Source of the DNA: Phymatolithon calcareum
Taxonomy: Eukaryota; Rhodophyta; Florideophyceae; Hapalidiales
Direction of reading: 5' to 3'
Length of the DNA stretch: 64,000 nt
Assembly: GCA_977006965.1 (NCBI GenBank)
Contig: OZ345369.1
Coordinates: 248,001 to 312,000, forward strand
Made by a program: the position numbers and the translations under genes. Positions 21,958-31,821 of this stretch are shown here, piece by piece (the first letter of the stretch is position 1; each line of letters opens with the position of its first letter). The notes beneath the pieces are model-generated. The model was not told the origin of the DNA and did no database searches. It saw only the letters and a list, made by a program, of their open reading frames with translations.

Positions 21958-22165
21958 GCTAAGTAACGGAACTCAGCTCAGTCGCTCGGGTTCGACCTCA
22001 GCGGACTTCCTTTGGATCCAAATTGGTGACATGGCGACTACAGCTGCATGTGCTCACCGATGTGCCACCCGAGTCTCGTACTCAGCATGGAACGACACAC
22101 CGGACCGATATCGCAGCGCACCGACTTGGAAGACTCGAGTTGATCTGGATTGAACGATAAGGAAT
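21958..22165 (+). repeat. Dispersed repeat S, copy 3
   Basis: Very similar to 36895-37110. Shared strings are CAGCTCAGTCGCTCGGGTTC and CACCCGAGTCTCG, and both end in GATCTG(G/A)AT(T/G)GAAC. It starts inside a longer open frame (21683-22153) that has no known domain. Confidence 0.6.
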
Positions 22166-22479
22166 TGCAGGTGTAAATAACTTATCGGTTGTTGACATCA
22201 TGAATACAGCGCGGAGGCTCCTCTGTAGAGCATTTCGTGCTCCACGGTAGGTCAATGCAGTATTTTATCATATTGCTGGACGCTCTCGAGCGCGGAAAAA
22301 TCGACATGCGCAAATGGAAGGTTCTCTCAAGTGAGTAAAAGGGTGGTATCGGATAAATTTGGGAAGGCCACCGAGCAACATCTGGAGACCTTACACAAGA
22401 ATCCAGCAAGGTAGAACTGGGCCCTGAAAAAGTATTAAGAAATGGGAAGGCATTAGACTACTATTCTTACGGCCACTTC
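22166..22479. other. LINE C-terminal scrap, otherwise unassigned
   Basis: Near 22375 the plus strand reads EQHLETLHKNPAR, resembling the family 1 LINE C-terminus (METLERTLAR). The rest is unassigned. Confidence 0.3.
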
Positions 22480-23673
22480 ACAATTGATATGTCCTCGTAC
22501 ATACTTTTACCTACTGAAATAGCACTCTCGTACAGCCGAGGCGTTCTTGACACTATCTTGGGCAGCAAAAATTGGTAATGCGAACAGAAACTGGTTTCTA
22601 GTGGACAAGGGGTTCCCACAAGGGTCCCGTCTCAGTCCAAGCCTCTACAACATCTTCATGGATGAATTCGCCGAGCGAATGAGCTGGGTATCAAAAACCT
22701 GGGCTAAAGTTCCGGCTATCTTTTTCGCAGACGATGTTCATCTTTCTGCGAAATCCCCCTCAGTATTCGCAGGACTATTGGTTATAGCCACCAAATGGGC
22801 ACAAGAGCGAGAGATGACGTGGAACACATAGCAAGGGTAAATCGAAGGTCTCGAATCAGAGGAAACAGCCAAGCTCGCGAACAAGGTTCCGGCACAGGTT
22901 CCGGAGGTCACGTACCTTGGAGTATCACTAGGTCCCGGAGGAGTAACAGATACGCCAATGATGCAATGACTGAAGAAAACAAGGACGACCGTGTACGAGT
23001 TGCGCACACTGGGAGTGTTCAAGAAAGGGCTAAGTATACAGAAGTGTACTCAGATATACAAGGCGCTAGTACAGCCACGCTGGGAGTACGCAATGCACTT
23101 AACGCCCTGGACAGAGGACGTTCAAAATGCCGCCAAGGAAGTAGAAGTAACATTCTTCAACTAAGTATTCGGGCCAATGGCCCGAGGAAGGACGGATTAG
23201 ATCCGCCACCTGTGCCGGATCCAGACGGCCCCATATCGGCGAGAAATCTTGGCCTTCAAAAATGCAGAGAAGGAACAAGGGGAAAGAATGTAAGTATTCC
23301 AATGAAGCTCCTAAAAGCAGAAACAATCATGAATGGCAGTACACAAGGAAAGATAACGCAGCGATGGAGACCAGAGAGCCGTTTGGTGAAGCTGTAAAGC
23401 ATATCCAAACAAACCAGTCTTCGCAAACATTTCGATCTAAATATCTGGCAATGGAAGGAGACTGCCTTGAATCGAAGCGGAAAAGGAAGATTTCATAAAA
23501 CAAGAGAAGAGAATTCCCAGCAATCCTCAAGTTCCCCAAGGTGAAACACAGGCAACTCGCGCTGCAGTATGCCTGTGGCAGATTCCCACAGGAGTCAACA
23601 ACAATTATGTCTGAAGAATTCGGCATTAGAGCCAGAGAGTGTATGGAGACCCTTGAACGCACGCTAGCAAGGT
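22480..23673 (+). pseudogene. LINE family 1 reverse transcriptase, 5'-truncated
   Basis: The first frame contains RT motif B (GFPQGSRLSPSLYNIFMDEF) and the catalytic box IFFADDVHL at about 22723-22749. It lacks motif A, so it is truncated. The thumb continues in another frame with PEVTYLGVSLGPGGVTD and IYKALVQPRWEYAMHLTPW (about 22895-23110). A third frame carries the C-terminus (FPKVKHRQLALQYACGRFP, then METLERTLAR). At least two frameshifts separate these. The related 4.2-kb copy lacks the thumb, so this copy shows what was deleted there. Confidence 0.7.
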
Positions 23674-23700
23674 AAGACCTCGGACAGGAGAGCTAGAGGG

Positions 23701-24749
23701 TTGAGGAACAATGCTACTTCTAAATCTCGAGTTCTAGGTTGCGGCCTTCTCCAAGGAAGCTCGCTATCCACAGGTCTTTGGAATTTGTACATTTCTGACT
23801 TAGATGTCAATCTTGACGGTCTGGTTCAATTCAGCTTTGCTGATGACACCAGTTTCCACGCAGTCGGAAAAAACTGGGATGACGTCATTGACAAACTCAA
23901 CCAAGCTGCTCATTTTCTTGCACAGCATTGCAAAGGATTGCGCATAACAGTCAATGCTTGCAAGTGCAAAGTCCTAGGATTCGCCCGAGGTGGCAAGCCT
24001 CCGATGCATCGGATCGGCGGAATGGTCAGCATCTCGGGAGCAGTGATCGAGGCGGTGGCGGACTACAAATTTCTTGGAGTCCATGTTGACCAGCGACTTA
24101 GCTTCAAGAAACACTGCTCGCAAACCGGAAGAAAGCTCAAATCAAAGACTCGGTTCATGCGCGCTCTCAGTGGAACTACTTGGGGAGCTGAGTCACATGC
24201 GATGGAGTCATGCCGAAAAAGCTACTGTGAACCAGTAGCGCTATACGGAGCCACGGCCTACGCGGTACACGGGGCTGACACCCACATCAAGCAAGTGGAA
24301 GTTGCGAGAAACGAAGCCGCTCGAGTCTCTGCCGGTTGCTTGAAAGCCACAAAGATTTCGAAACTTCGGCTGCTTACTAGCATGAAGGCACTGCAAGATT
24401 TTGAAGAACTGGAGGCTACCATGGTGATGGAAAAAGCGTTAAGATTCTCGCCGGACACCCCAGTTACAGGTGCAATGAACACTCGTGTGGCGAAACCGAA
24501 GAGTCAGTGCGATCATGGCGCGAGACTAGTACCCAACAGCTCGCTGAAAAGGGAATTCTTGCGGTCCCGCGAGATGGATTCCATCCACCAATTGGGAAGG
24601 ACCCTTCGAAGAACAAGTATTGCAGTTTTCTAACCCCTGTGTCAGCAAAGGATGGGGAAAAGGAAAAGAAACTAGCCGCAGAGGCTCTGATACTCGAGCG
24701 GGAAGTCATGCAATCAGCGGCCATTGAACTATGGCCAGATGGCAGCGTT
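23701..24749 (+). pseudogene. LINE family 2 reverse transcriptase and start of RNase H
   Basis: The frame begins at motif B (GLLQGSSLSTGLWNLYISDL), followed by the catalytic box FSFADDTSF. It then has a thumb region with YKFLGVHVDQRLSFKKHC and a helical connector. A frameshift near 24505 moves coding to the frame that reads KGILAVPRDGFHPP and then ELWPDGSV. In that last string the Asp is the first RNase H catalytic residue. The hAT element interrupts the codon series directly after GSV. Fingers and motif A are missing. It is not functional. Confidence 0.75.
24742..24749. repeat. hAT target site duplication, copy 1 left
   Basis: GCAGCGTT lies directly before the hAT left end and is repeated exactly at 27160-27167. 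Eight-base duplications are diagnostic of hAT insertion. Confidence 0.9.
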
Positions 24750-24991
24750 CAGGGATGAGTCGCAGTTTATTGATTGCAATACGTACTGCAATACGATATT
24801 GCAATACGGTATTGAATCGACCTCATGATCTGCAATTACGTATTGCAGCTACGAAAATTGTAAACGTCAGACATTGGATATTGTATGGCTACGTGTCGAA
24901 GATTCAACCAGGATTTGCAAAACAGTACCGTCGGCGTGAATTTTACTTCCTTGTCCCACACTGTTGGCAAGGTGCTAAACCCACAACGCCT

Positions 24992-25076
24992 ACACAAGTT
25001 GTATCGAGACACAAGTTGCATAGAGACACAAGCTGTATCGAGACACAGGGTGTAGCGAGACACAAGTTGTGTGACC
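24992..25076 (+). repeat. Five 17-bp tandem units inside hAT copy 1
   Basis: Units of the form ACACAAGTTGTATCGAG follow one another five times with a few substitutions. The same array is at 43153-43237 in copy 2. It lies in the leader of the transposase gene. Confidence 0.8.
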
Positions 25077-25206
25077 TCGTGAGCAACCTCTGCCAGGCGA
25101 ACTGTATGTGCTACGCCCCACGCAAGGCGGGCGCCCTTACGCCTGGCAGTATAAGTATCAAGCTAGATCCATCAGTAAAAGGGAAGAAGTAACAGTTCAA
25201 TAGAAG

Positions 25207-27002
25207 GTGCAAGACACAATCACTATGGCCCCCAAACCTTCCCCTCGTGACGTTGTGAAGATGCTTATGGTTTCCAAGCCGGACACAAATCGCGACATTC
25301 ATTGCAAGCGCGGGAATCGAATCCGTCGGAATGTGCCGCATAGCGTATTTGCGTGCCCACGTGGAGAAAATTGCACTTCTGGAGGTGACATTGTGTTTGA
25401 GCGCAACTCTGGTTTTACAAACCCCTACAAGCATCTCAAGAACTGCATATCCGACGGCGATGAGCAGCACTTGCTTGATTGTTTTTTCCAGCGCAGGAAA
25501 GAGAAGAGCCAATTTGGAGCCAATGAGTTGCCTACGGTTTCGTTCACGGCCACATCTCGCGAACGAGCTATGTGCTCGTATGTCAAGCTCGTCGTTTTAA
25601 AGTCGATGCCTATTTCAATTGTGGAGGATGATGATGTGCGAGAATTTGCCAAGTACGACCAGCACTTTTCCCGGAAACATTTGACGTCCGTTCTGTCAAA
25701 GCTGACGGAGTTGGTTGAGAAGAAGATATCCGCTGAAATGGATAAGAAGAAAGGGGCGATTGTGCACGACGGCTGGTCCCATAACGGGACACACTTCTAT
25801 GGAGTATTCGCGTCTTACATGCGTGACGTGCCATATTTTCACAAGGGAGTTGAACAAGTTGCGCAAGAACATGTTATGCCGTTGATATCAGTCAGCCCAC
25901 TGTGCAACACCGCGGATTCAATGACTGATATATCTCAAACCGAAGCGGATTACTCGACACGATTTGATGCTTTTTCGCGTGTACGACAACTTGAAGACAT
26001 TTTCCACTTCTTCAAGTTGGATGTCCACACATGGGTTCTTTGTTCGGTGGCGGACAATTGCAATGTCAACAAGGCTATCGCTCGGCTTTTGGATGTACCC
26101 CACGTGGGGTGTATGTCACATAAGCTAAACTTGGAGGTGAACGCTATGATTTCTGCAGATGTTATATTGACCAAGACAATCGATTCTATTCACGAGACCA
26201 TGGCCAATTGTCGTCGTCGTTTGAGTAACCGTGCAATGCTACGTAACCTCACAAATTTGAGTCCTGTGCTACCCAACGCAACTAGGTGGTCGGGAATTTT
26301 TCAAATGCTGAAGAGATTTATTGACATTCGGGATGAGTTATTGACTGTTGCTGATAAGGATGGTGCTACCGTTACTTGCAGTTTATGGAGCGAGCGAAGA
26401 AGTATGTGTACATGATGGCGGAAATTAACACAGTTACAGTGGAGTTACAGCGTCGGGGGGCCTCACTTTCTGATTGTCGTCTTGCTGTTGATACACTCAT
26501 CGATGCTATTAACGACAGCAAGAATAATGGAGATTCCAAATTCAGGGGATGTCGTATGTGCTTCAAGTATATCTCACCTATCGCTGCGACGATGACGCAT
26601 CCTCACTTCGAGTCCGGTGTGACGAAGATTCAACGAGATGAGACAAGCACTTTGACTAATCTCGAGAAAGAAGCGTGCACACGCCTTGAAGTTGATTCTT
26701 CGAACTATGTGCCAGCTGAAAATGAGTATGGAACAACTATGGCGGAACAAATTGCCGCTAGAAAGCGTCGTAGAACGGATTGGAGACAATCGTATCAAGA
26801 TTTCTCGTTTATACTGGGCTCTGCGGCGGAAGTGGAGCGATTATGGTCGGTATGCAAGAATATTTTGTCGGACAATCGCAGCCGACTAACTCCGATGATG
26901 TTCGAATCCTTGGTTTTCTTGAAGGTCAACAAGTCGTATTGGGACTTGTCTTTGGTAAGACAAGCAATGAGAGAGGCATCTCGTGAGCGAGCTGCAAACT
27001 AG
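25207..27002 (+). pseudogene. hAT transposase, copy 1, in two overlapping frames
   Basis: The first frame (25207-26415, 402 residues) starts with a possible BED-like zinc finger (ACPRGENC and YKHLKNC). It continues through the catalytic core (AIVHDGWSHNGTHFYGVFAS; VADNCNVNKAIARLLDVPHV, then CMSHKLNL). The second (26376-27002) holds FMERAKKYVYMMAEINTVTV and the C-terminal hAT dimerisation block (VERLWSVCKNILSDNRSRL, LVFLKVNKSYW). The switch lies near 26376-26390. A hAT transposase cuts and pastes the element using the short inverted ends. The same frame switch is present in copy 2, so it predates duplication. It could be a mutation, a tiny unrecognised intron or a recoding site. Confidence 0.85.
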
Positions 27003-27159
27003 AATATTATCTGGAATTGCTACCAGAATTGCTACCAGAATTGCTACTTGCTCTATGTGATATTGTTCCCAGAATTGCTACTTGCTCTTGCAATTCGTAT
27101 TGTATTGCGAATTGCGTTTTGATGTCCAATAAATACCAATTATATTGAACTCATCCCTG

Positions 27160-27167
27160 GCAGCGTT
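27160..27167. repeat. hAT target site duplication, copy 1 right
   Basis: GCAGCGTT repeats the left flank exactly. Removing the element and one duplicate restores the host LINE frame DGSVGEIPTE. Confidence 0.9.
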
Positions 27168-28265
27168 GGAGAAATACCCACCGAGTTCATCCGCGATTTT
27201 CAAAATGACGAACGAGTCTCGGTGAACTGGGATGAAGGCTGGTACACCGCGACGCTGAAGAAATTCGACGCATTGCACAATCAAGACGGCCCGGCGGTGG
27301 CGAAGTTTTCGACTCGACACGGGAAACCACCGGATATTCTCCTTTTCTACGACGACGGTGACAAACATGCGTATGCCTCCACTCCAACCGTTTCCAAACA
27401 GCATGTGGTTCTTTGTGATGAGGATGGAGATATGCTAGACATGTATAGAACCATACCTGCTAAGGTCGGCAGCGCAGGGATTTTGCTGATGAACGGAAAC
27501 GAAATGGTGAAGGAATTGGCGCTGACGGTAGGAGCTGTTGGATCGTCATATGACGCCGAGGTCTTTGCCGCTGCCCATGCGTTCAAAAAAGTGTTGATGA
27601 TCCCATTCGCACCTGGAAGCAATATACGGTGGTTCACTGACAGTAGGAGTGCTATCGATGCTATTGACGGTGAATCGAGGAGATACGGGGAGATGATACG
27701 GAAACTTTGGGGCCTTATGGAGCAGCTGATGTCCAAGGGTATCTTTGTCGAAGGCATTTGGATTCCTAGGCACTGTGGAATTCCAAGAAATGATGCTGCC
27801 GACGAATTAGCTCGAAAGGGTATCTACGAATCTAGCCTTCTGGACCACCAGAAAGTTCCGCTGACACTTGAAGCAGCAAGATCTATCATCAGGCCGCCTT
27901 CCAAATTCGATCCAGTCGTCGTTCCAACTCTTCCAGAAGACCTTCCCATATCGCATAGACGAGCAGAGGTGATGCTGCACCAACTGATTGGAGACTGCAC
28001 CCCAGTGGTTGCCACTTTTCACCACGGATGCAATATGGAAGTAATTCCGTACGATCCAGTGTGCAAGGCCTGTAATTCTGGTTCCAAGGAAACTACCGAA
28101 CACCTAATCCTACGATGTGGTGGAAGTTCCGCCTCACGAAGAAAATATATTGGCCGAGTGGGAAAAAAGACTGTAGGAGAGGTATGCCGTGAGAGACCCC
28201 TAGCCGTACTCAAATTTCTGAACAATGAGATGCTGTTGCAAAACAGCTCTAGACGCTTACCATAA
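27168..28265 (+). pseudogene. LINE family 2 RNase H domain and zinc-motif C-terminus
   Basis: This continues the RT-RNase H polyprotein after the hAT insertion. RNase H residues visible are the Glu in SSYDAEVFAAAHAFKK, the Asp in WFTDSRSAIDAI and the final Asp in NDAADELARKG. The first Asp is on the other side of the hAT (WPDGSV). The C-terminus has HRRAEVMLHQLIGDCTP and a C-x2-C-x9-H-x4-C motif (CKACNSGSKETTEHLILRC), as in RNase H-bearing LINE clades. This half is an open 347-codon frame, better kept than the RT half, which suggests young age. Confidence 0.8.
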
Positions 28266-28296
28266 GTGTGAGAGATCTTTCCGCAATAAAGAAAGA

Positions 28297-28463
28297 AAGA
28301 CCTGGAAGGAGAAAAAAGACTGGAAGCAGAAAAGGAGCTAGATGAACTCTTACTATATAGCAAGACACTCAGAGAACGCATGGAGAACGAAGAAGGCCTG
28401 TATTGATTCGCAGAAGGCAAGGCAAAAAACGGTCGAGTCCAAGCACCAACAACCCCGTAGAGG
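28297..28463 (+). repeat. LINE family 1 continuation after the nested insertion
   Basis: The frame reads EKRLEAEKELDELLLYSKTL and RERMENEEGLY, matching the family tail at 11600-11690. It ends in CCCCGTAGAGG, the target duplication of the next insertion. Confidence 0.55.
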
Positions 28464-28786
28464 GGATATTTAATGATTTTATTTTGAGAGCTCCCAAAGC
28501 CTCACCTTGGAGTAGCGGGGCAGCTCTTGCGATAATCTCTAAGCTAAAGTGCTCTGGCTACTCAAAACGTTCTTGATTCGTAATTCTCTCCCAACAAGAG
28601 CTCCTGTGAGTCTCTTGCACTCAAACTCAATTTCTGTACTCATCTTCGACGACGCTAGAGTACGTTGTAAGGCGACTAGTTGGATCACCGCGGTAATCCC
28701 ACAGTAGGCACTCAATACTGATTTTCTCCAAAGGGGAGCTCGGTTGAATGTCAACCTTAGGCACCTTAAACGTGTTGTTCTTTCTA
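28464..28786 (-). mobile_element. 323-bp LINE-type fragment inserted with 11-bp target duplication
   Basis: CCCCGTAGAGG is present at 28453-28463 and again at 28787-28797. On the minus strand the insert ends in GGGAGCTCTCAAAATAAAAT, a variant of the family 1 LINE tail, so it is a 5'-truncated retrotransposed copy in the opposite orientation. Confidence 0.6.
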
Positions 28787-28945
28787 CCCCGTAGAGGACT
28801 GAGATAGGATTTCCTTGAATCCTGAGTTTTCTCGTCCGCCATTCCGGTAGGCGCTCCGTGAGCTGCACAAAGGTAGGTAGCATCAGAGGAAGCTTTCCCC
28901 ATATCTTCGGAAGTCTGTAGGGCTTTTAAATAAACTTGAATTATA
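28787..28945 (+). repeat. LINE family 1 3' terminus
   Basis: Homologous to 21176-21340 and ending GGGCTTTTAAATAAACTTGA plus an AT-rich tail. Confidence 0.6.
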
Positions 28946-29570
28946 TATAAAAAAGAGGAAATTACTTATAAACTCACCAAGTTTGCCGTATTTACTAATA
29001 TACTCGTTTTGCACAAGTGTATTTATGACCAACGCTTTTGCTGACAGTTTCCTGGCTCTGGTCCACCGTACTGGTTCGATGGAAACAGTCTGCTCACGCT
29101 TGTAGCACCCCTGAACAAAATCTCAGCGTTCGACTATTTTCATGACCGTTTACATTGTCTGTCTTTAAACAGTTTTAGCTCAACTTTTTCGAAGTGTAGC
29201 TTGAAGCTACGGATCAGATTCACTTCTCACGGTCACCCTCGTCAACTGCTTCGAAAGCACGCTCTACCCGATGAGACGGATGGATAGATCGTCAGCGAAG
29301 TTACAAGAAGGTCTCTTTTTAAGATGAAAACCATTGCAAAATCCGCTCTTGGGTTGCACGCAGCATTGTATAGCTACTTATTTGCTGTTATGCAGAGCAC
29401 AAAAACATGCTTTACTGCTCTCTGCTACTCAATGTAGAGCTCTTCAGACCATAACTCCACCTGTAGCTTCCGCCTCAATAGGAGGTCATTTAAGGAATTC
29501 TTGGACACCCAGAGGTCCAATTAGTCTCCATATCATCGATAAATTTCTATATTTTTTGGCTCAGCTAGAA
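28946..29570. other. No recognised gene
   Basis: Only short frames are visible, with no motif. One 86-codon plus frame (29334-29594) is not convincing. Confidence 0.3.
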
Positions 29571-29571
29571 G

Positions 29572-30159
29572 ATGGCTGCCCCAAGCCGCTGTGAAATACG
29601 ACCGGACCGAACGGCCCATAAACAAGAAACTGAAGATCACCGGCGCGGGCGTGGAGCCCGCGTCGGCACTTGTGACCATGACGATTCCGATGACAAATGC
29701 GCGCATTTCGGGGGTTTTCCGCCGAAATCGGAGGTCGGGATCAAGAACGCCGTCCTCCCGAAGACCAACATAAGAGAGCCTACGCTCTCAAAGTCCCCCA
29801 AGACGCTTCGCTCGGCGCCGCAAAATATCAGGAATCGTGTTACGTGCTGCTGGTATGAAACTCTTCAGATATCATACTGGTCCATAACTGTTTTCCGTGA
29901 TGCCCGCCGTCATGAGTCCCTGGAGGCTGCGCTGCGAAGAGCCACTCGCCGTTTCTTCATGATGTCCCCCGCGATTGTGATCCCCAATGATGGCCTACTC
30001 ATTGCCCTCCCGAGCGGGTTTTCGTTGAAAAGCGTCCCCCGAAGATGTCTACCCGAGCGAGCTTCCGTTGAAGAGTGCCTCCCCGAAGTTGTCCCCCCGA
30101 GCGAGTTTCCGTTGAAGAGTGCCTCCCCGAAGTTGACCCCCCGAGGGATCTTCCGTTGA
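29572..30159 (+). other. Unrecognised open frame entering the minisatellite
   Basis: A 195-codon plus frame starts in polar, basic sequence and runs into the 44-bp repeats. Another frame (29591-29773) overlaps it. Neither has a known motif. The GC content rises here compared with the neighbours. Because the repeat unit is not a multiple of three, the repeated part is unlikely to encode a stable repeat protein. Confidence 0.2.
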
Positions 30160-30515
30160 AGAGCGCCCCCCAAGCTGTACCCCCCCGTGAGCTCCCGATA
30201 AAGAGTCCCCCGAAGTTGTCCCCCCGAGCGAGATTCCTTTGAAGAGCGCCCCCGAAGTTGCCCCCCGAGTGAGCTCCCGATTAAGAGCCCCCCACGTGAA
30301 GTTGTCCCCCCGAGCGGGCTTTCGTTTAAGAACCTCCCCGAAGTTGTCCTCTCAAGCGAGCTTCCGTTGAAGACCGGACCCGAAGTTGTCCCCCCGAGCG
30401 GGCCTCCGTTTAATAACCCCCAGAAATTGCCCCCCCCCGAGTGAGCTTCCGATCAAGAGCCCCCCACGCAAAGTTGTCCTCCCGAGCGGGCTTCCGTTTA
30501 AGAACTCCTTCCCCG
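30005..30515 (+). repeat. Minisatellite, about 12 units of about 44 bp
   Basis: Units share CCGAAGTTGTCCCCCCGAGC followed by a GAGCTTCCGTTGAAGAG-like half. About twelve degenerate units can be counted between 30005 and 30515. C-runs on this strand vary in length, which suggests slippage. Confidence 0.8.
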
Positions 30516-30589
30516 ATGTGTTGTCAACAGGACAAGAAGACGTCGTGCTTTCGAGGTTTTTGCCCTACTTTGGCATTTTTTAGTACGGA

Positions 30590-30765
30590 GAAGAAAAACG
30601 TAGCAAGAGATGGATACCAGCGTTGGAGAGGATGGAGATGAGTGAAGCAATTGTGAGTTAGGAACATAATTGTTTTACACAGAAGTTACTGAGACCCAAG
30701 CTGGTCTGTTGTCGGGGTTGAGGGCTTGTAAAATAAGAACATAAAACATTTCCCCTAGCCGCTGT
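30590..30765 (+). repeat. LINE family 1 3' fragment
   Basis: Homologous to the minus-strand segment 10756-10975 and ending GGTTGAGGGCTTGTAAAATA. No complete frame. Confidence 0.55.
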
Positions 30766-31217
30766 AATAGACTTATCACAAGTGCAATTATACAAAGTGA
30801 GTATATTAGTAAAGACGGCAAACTTGGTTAGTATATAAGTAATTTCCTCAATAAAAAATCTAGTTCAGTCCTAGGAGAGTAACTGAAGGATTTCAATAAA
30901 CAACTAATCTGTAGAAAACATCGAATACAGGACTCGCTTGCTAAGCGGACGCTGTCTGGACAAAGTGGTGATATCCAGTTGCGGAGGATATTCAGTTGCC
31001 CGGAAAGTGTCATAAAGTTTTATGATACTAGTTTTCGAAAATAATAAACTGCGTTGAAACAATTGGAAATTTTGATCTGCTGGTTTGTTGAGGCGCAAAA
31101 AGTTCCTCTAACAGTGCAATATCTAAGCTCTTGCTTGGGCTGGGCTGTAGCGATTTTTTTCAAGCATTCCACAAGGAACTAAAGTGCAGTACTCTCTGAG
31201 CAAAACACCGAAAGCAA
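30766..31217. other. No recognised gene
   Basis: AT-rich sequence with short frames and no motif. Confidence 0.3.
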
Positions 31218-31219
31218 TA

Positions 31220-31620
31220 CAGTCGATCATCGATTTTTGCATAGGCAATATGACCAACCCGATATTCAAACATCGAGGTTTTTCAAGAACAGTAAATCCT
31301 CGATTTTTTAAATACAGAATGCATATCCGATGTCCATTTTCGCCTTAAATATTAAAGAAATAATGGATTATCGAATACTCGAATATAGAATACCTAAACT
31401 GATAGCTTCAAAGAAAAGGAATATTTTTAATTAGTTTTAGGTCTCCTGTATTCAACATCCACCATTGGGGATTTTATATGAGAGAAGTCCCTCGGACTGC
31501 TTGTCGTACTTGAACAATTGCATTTCCCAGCTCTGCTGCACATCGCATGCGATGTGAAGAACAGCCGGGAAATGCTCACTGACGCCGCTCTGACTACAAA
31601 ATATCGGCTAGATGCCTTCT
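31220..31620 (+). mobile_element. Tigger-like short element, copy A
   Basis: It begins at a TA (31218-31219) followed by CAGTCGATCATCGATTTTTG. Internally it shares CTCCTGTATTCAAC, ACCATTGGGGATTTT and GAGAGAAGTCCCT with copies at 35549-35947 and 49548-49846. The terminus type (TA plus CAGTCGA) suits pogo/Tigger elements. The far end was not identified. Confidence 0.5.
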
Positions 31621-31821
31621 TCAAAGCTGACATATTAGTCGTATGCCGTATCAAGTGATATAAGTGCAAAATTTGGATAATAAAAGATATATCAATTTTT
31701 TTAGTTTTTTTGACTATTTTCAAGAAATATGAATCTTCTGCTCATAATATGGTCAAGTTTGTTTTTACTTTTATGGAGCCGGATATTCGAGATCGAGAAG
31801 TACAAAAATAGATTTTTTACT

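Larger units (their letters stand above)
24750..27159 (+). mobile_element. hAT DNA transposon, full length, copy 1
   Basis: The 2410-bp element has inverted ends CAGGGATGAGT (24750) and ACTCATCCCTG (to 27159), flanked by the perfect 8-bp duplication GCAGCGTT. Subterminal repeats of a TTGCAATACG type lie at the left, and four to five CAGAATTGCTAC-type repeats lie at the right; these are plausible transposase-binding sites. Five 17-bp tandem units (24992-25076) precede the transposase. The copy at 42911-45320 has the same length and nearly the same sequence. Confidence 0.95.
23692..28296 (+). mobile_element. LINE family 2 (RT plus RNase H), 5'-truncated, carrying a hAT insertion
   Basis: The element starts abruptly just before RT motif B. 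It encodes the RT thumb, RNase H and a C-terminal zinc motif, and ends at GCAATAAAGAAAGAAAG. It is split by the hAT element at 24750-27159. Short-flank duplication (AAGACCT...) marks its insertion into LINE family 1. Other 3' copies lie at 16581-17095 and 47701-47831. Confidence 0.7.
22480..28945 (+). mobile_element. LINE family 1 copy interrupted by two younger insertions
   Basis: The family 1 sequence runs 22480-23691, resumes at 28297-28463, and resumes again at 28787-28945. The first gap is filled by an RNase H LINE (23692-28296) flanked by an imperfect 16-18 bp duplication beginning AAGACCT (23674-23691 and 28297-28312). The second gap (28464-28786) is flanked by an 11-bp duplication, CCCCGTAGAGG. 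Joining the outer parts restores the order METLERTLAR, then EKRLEAEKELDELLLYSKTL, then the 3' tail. This supports the nesting model. Confidence 0.65.

Noticed and set aside
22795-23397. 200-codon plus frame as a separate gene
   Set aside because: A different frame in the same interval encodes the LINE RT thumb (YLGVSLGPGGVTD), so this one is a shadow.
29572-30159. Repeat protein encoded by the minisatellite
   Set aside because: The unit is about 44 bp, so the frame changes at each repeat and no repeated peptide is kept.
31250-31450. Repeated CTCGATTTTT strings as a CRISPR-like array
   Set aside because: They are irregular subterminal repeats of a Tigger-like element without equal-length spacers.
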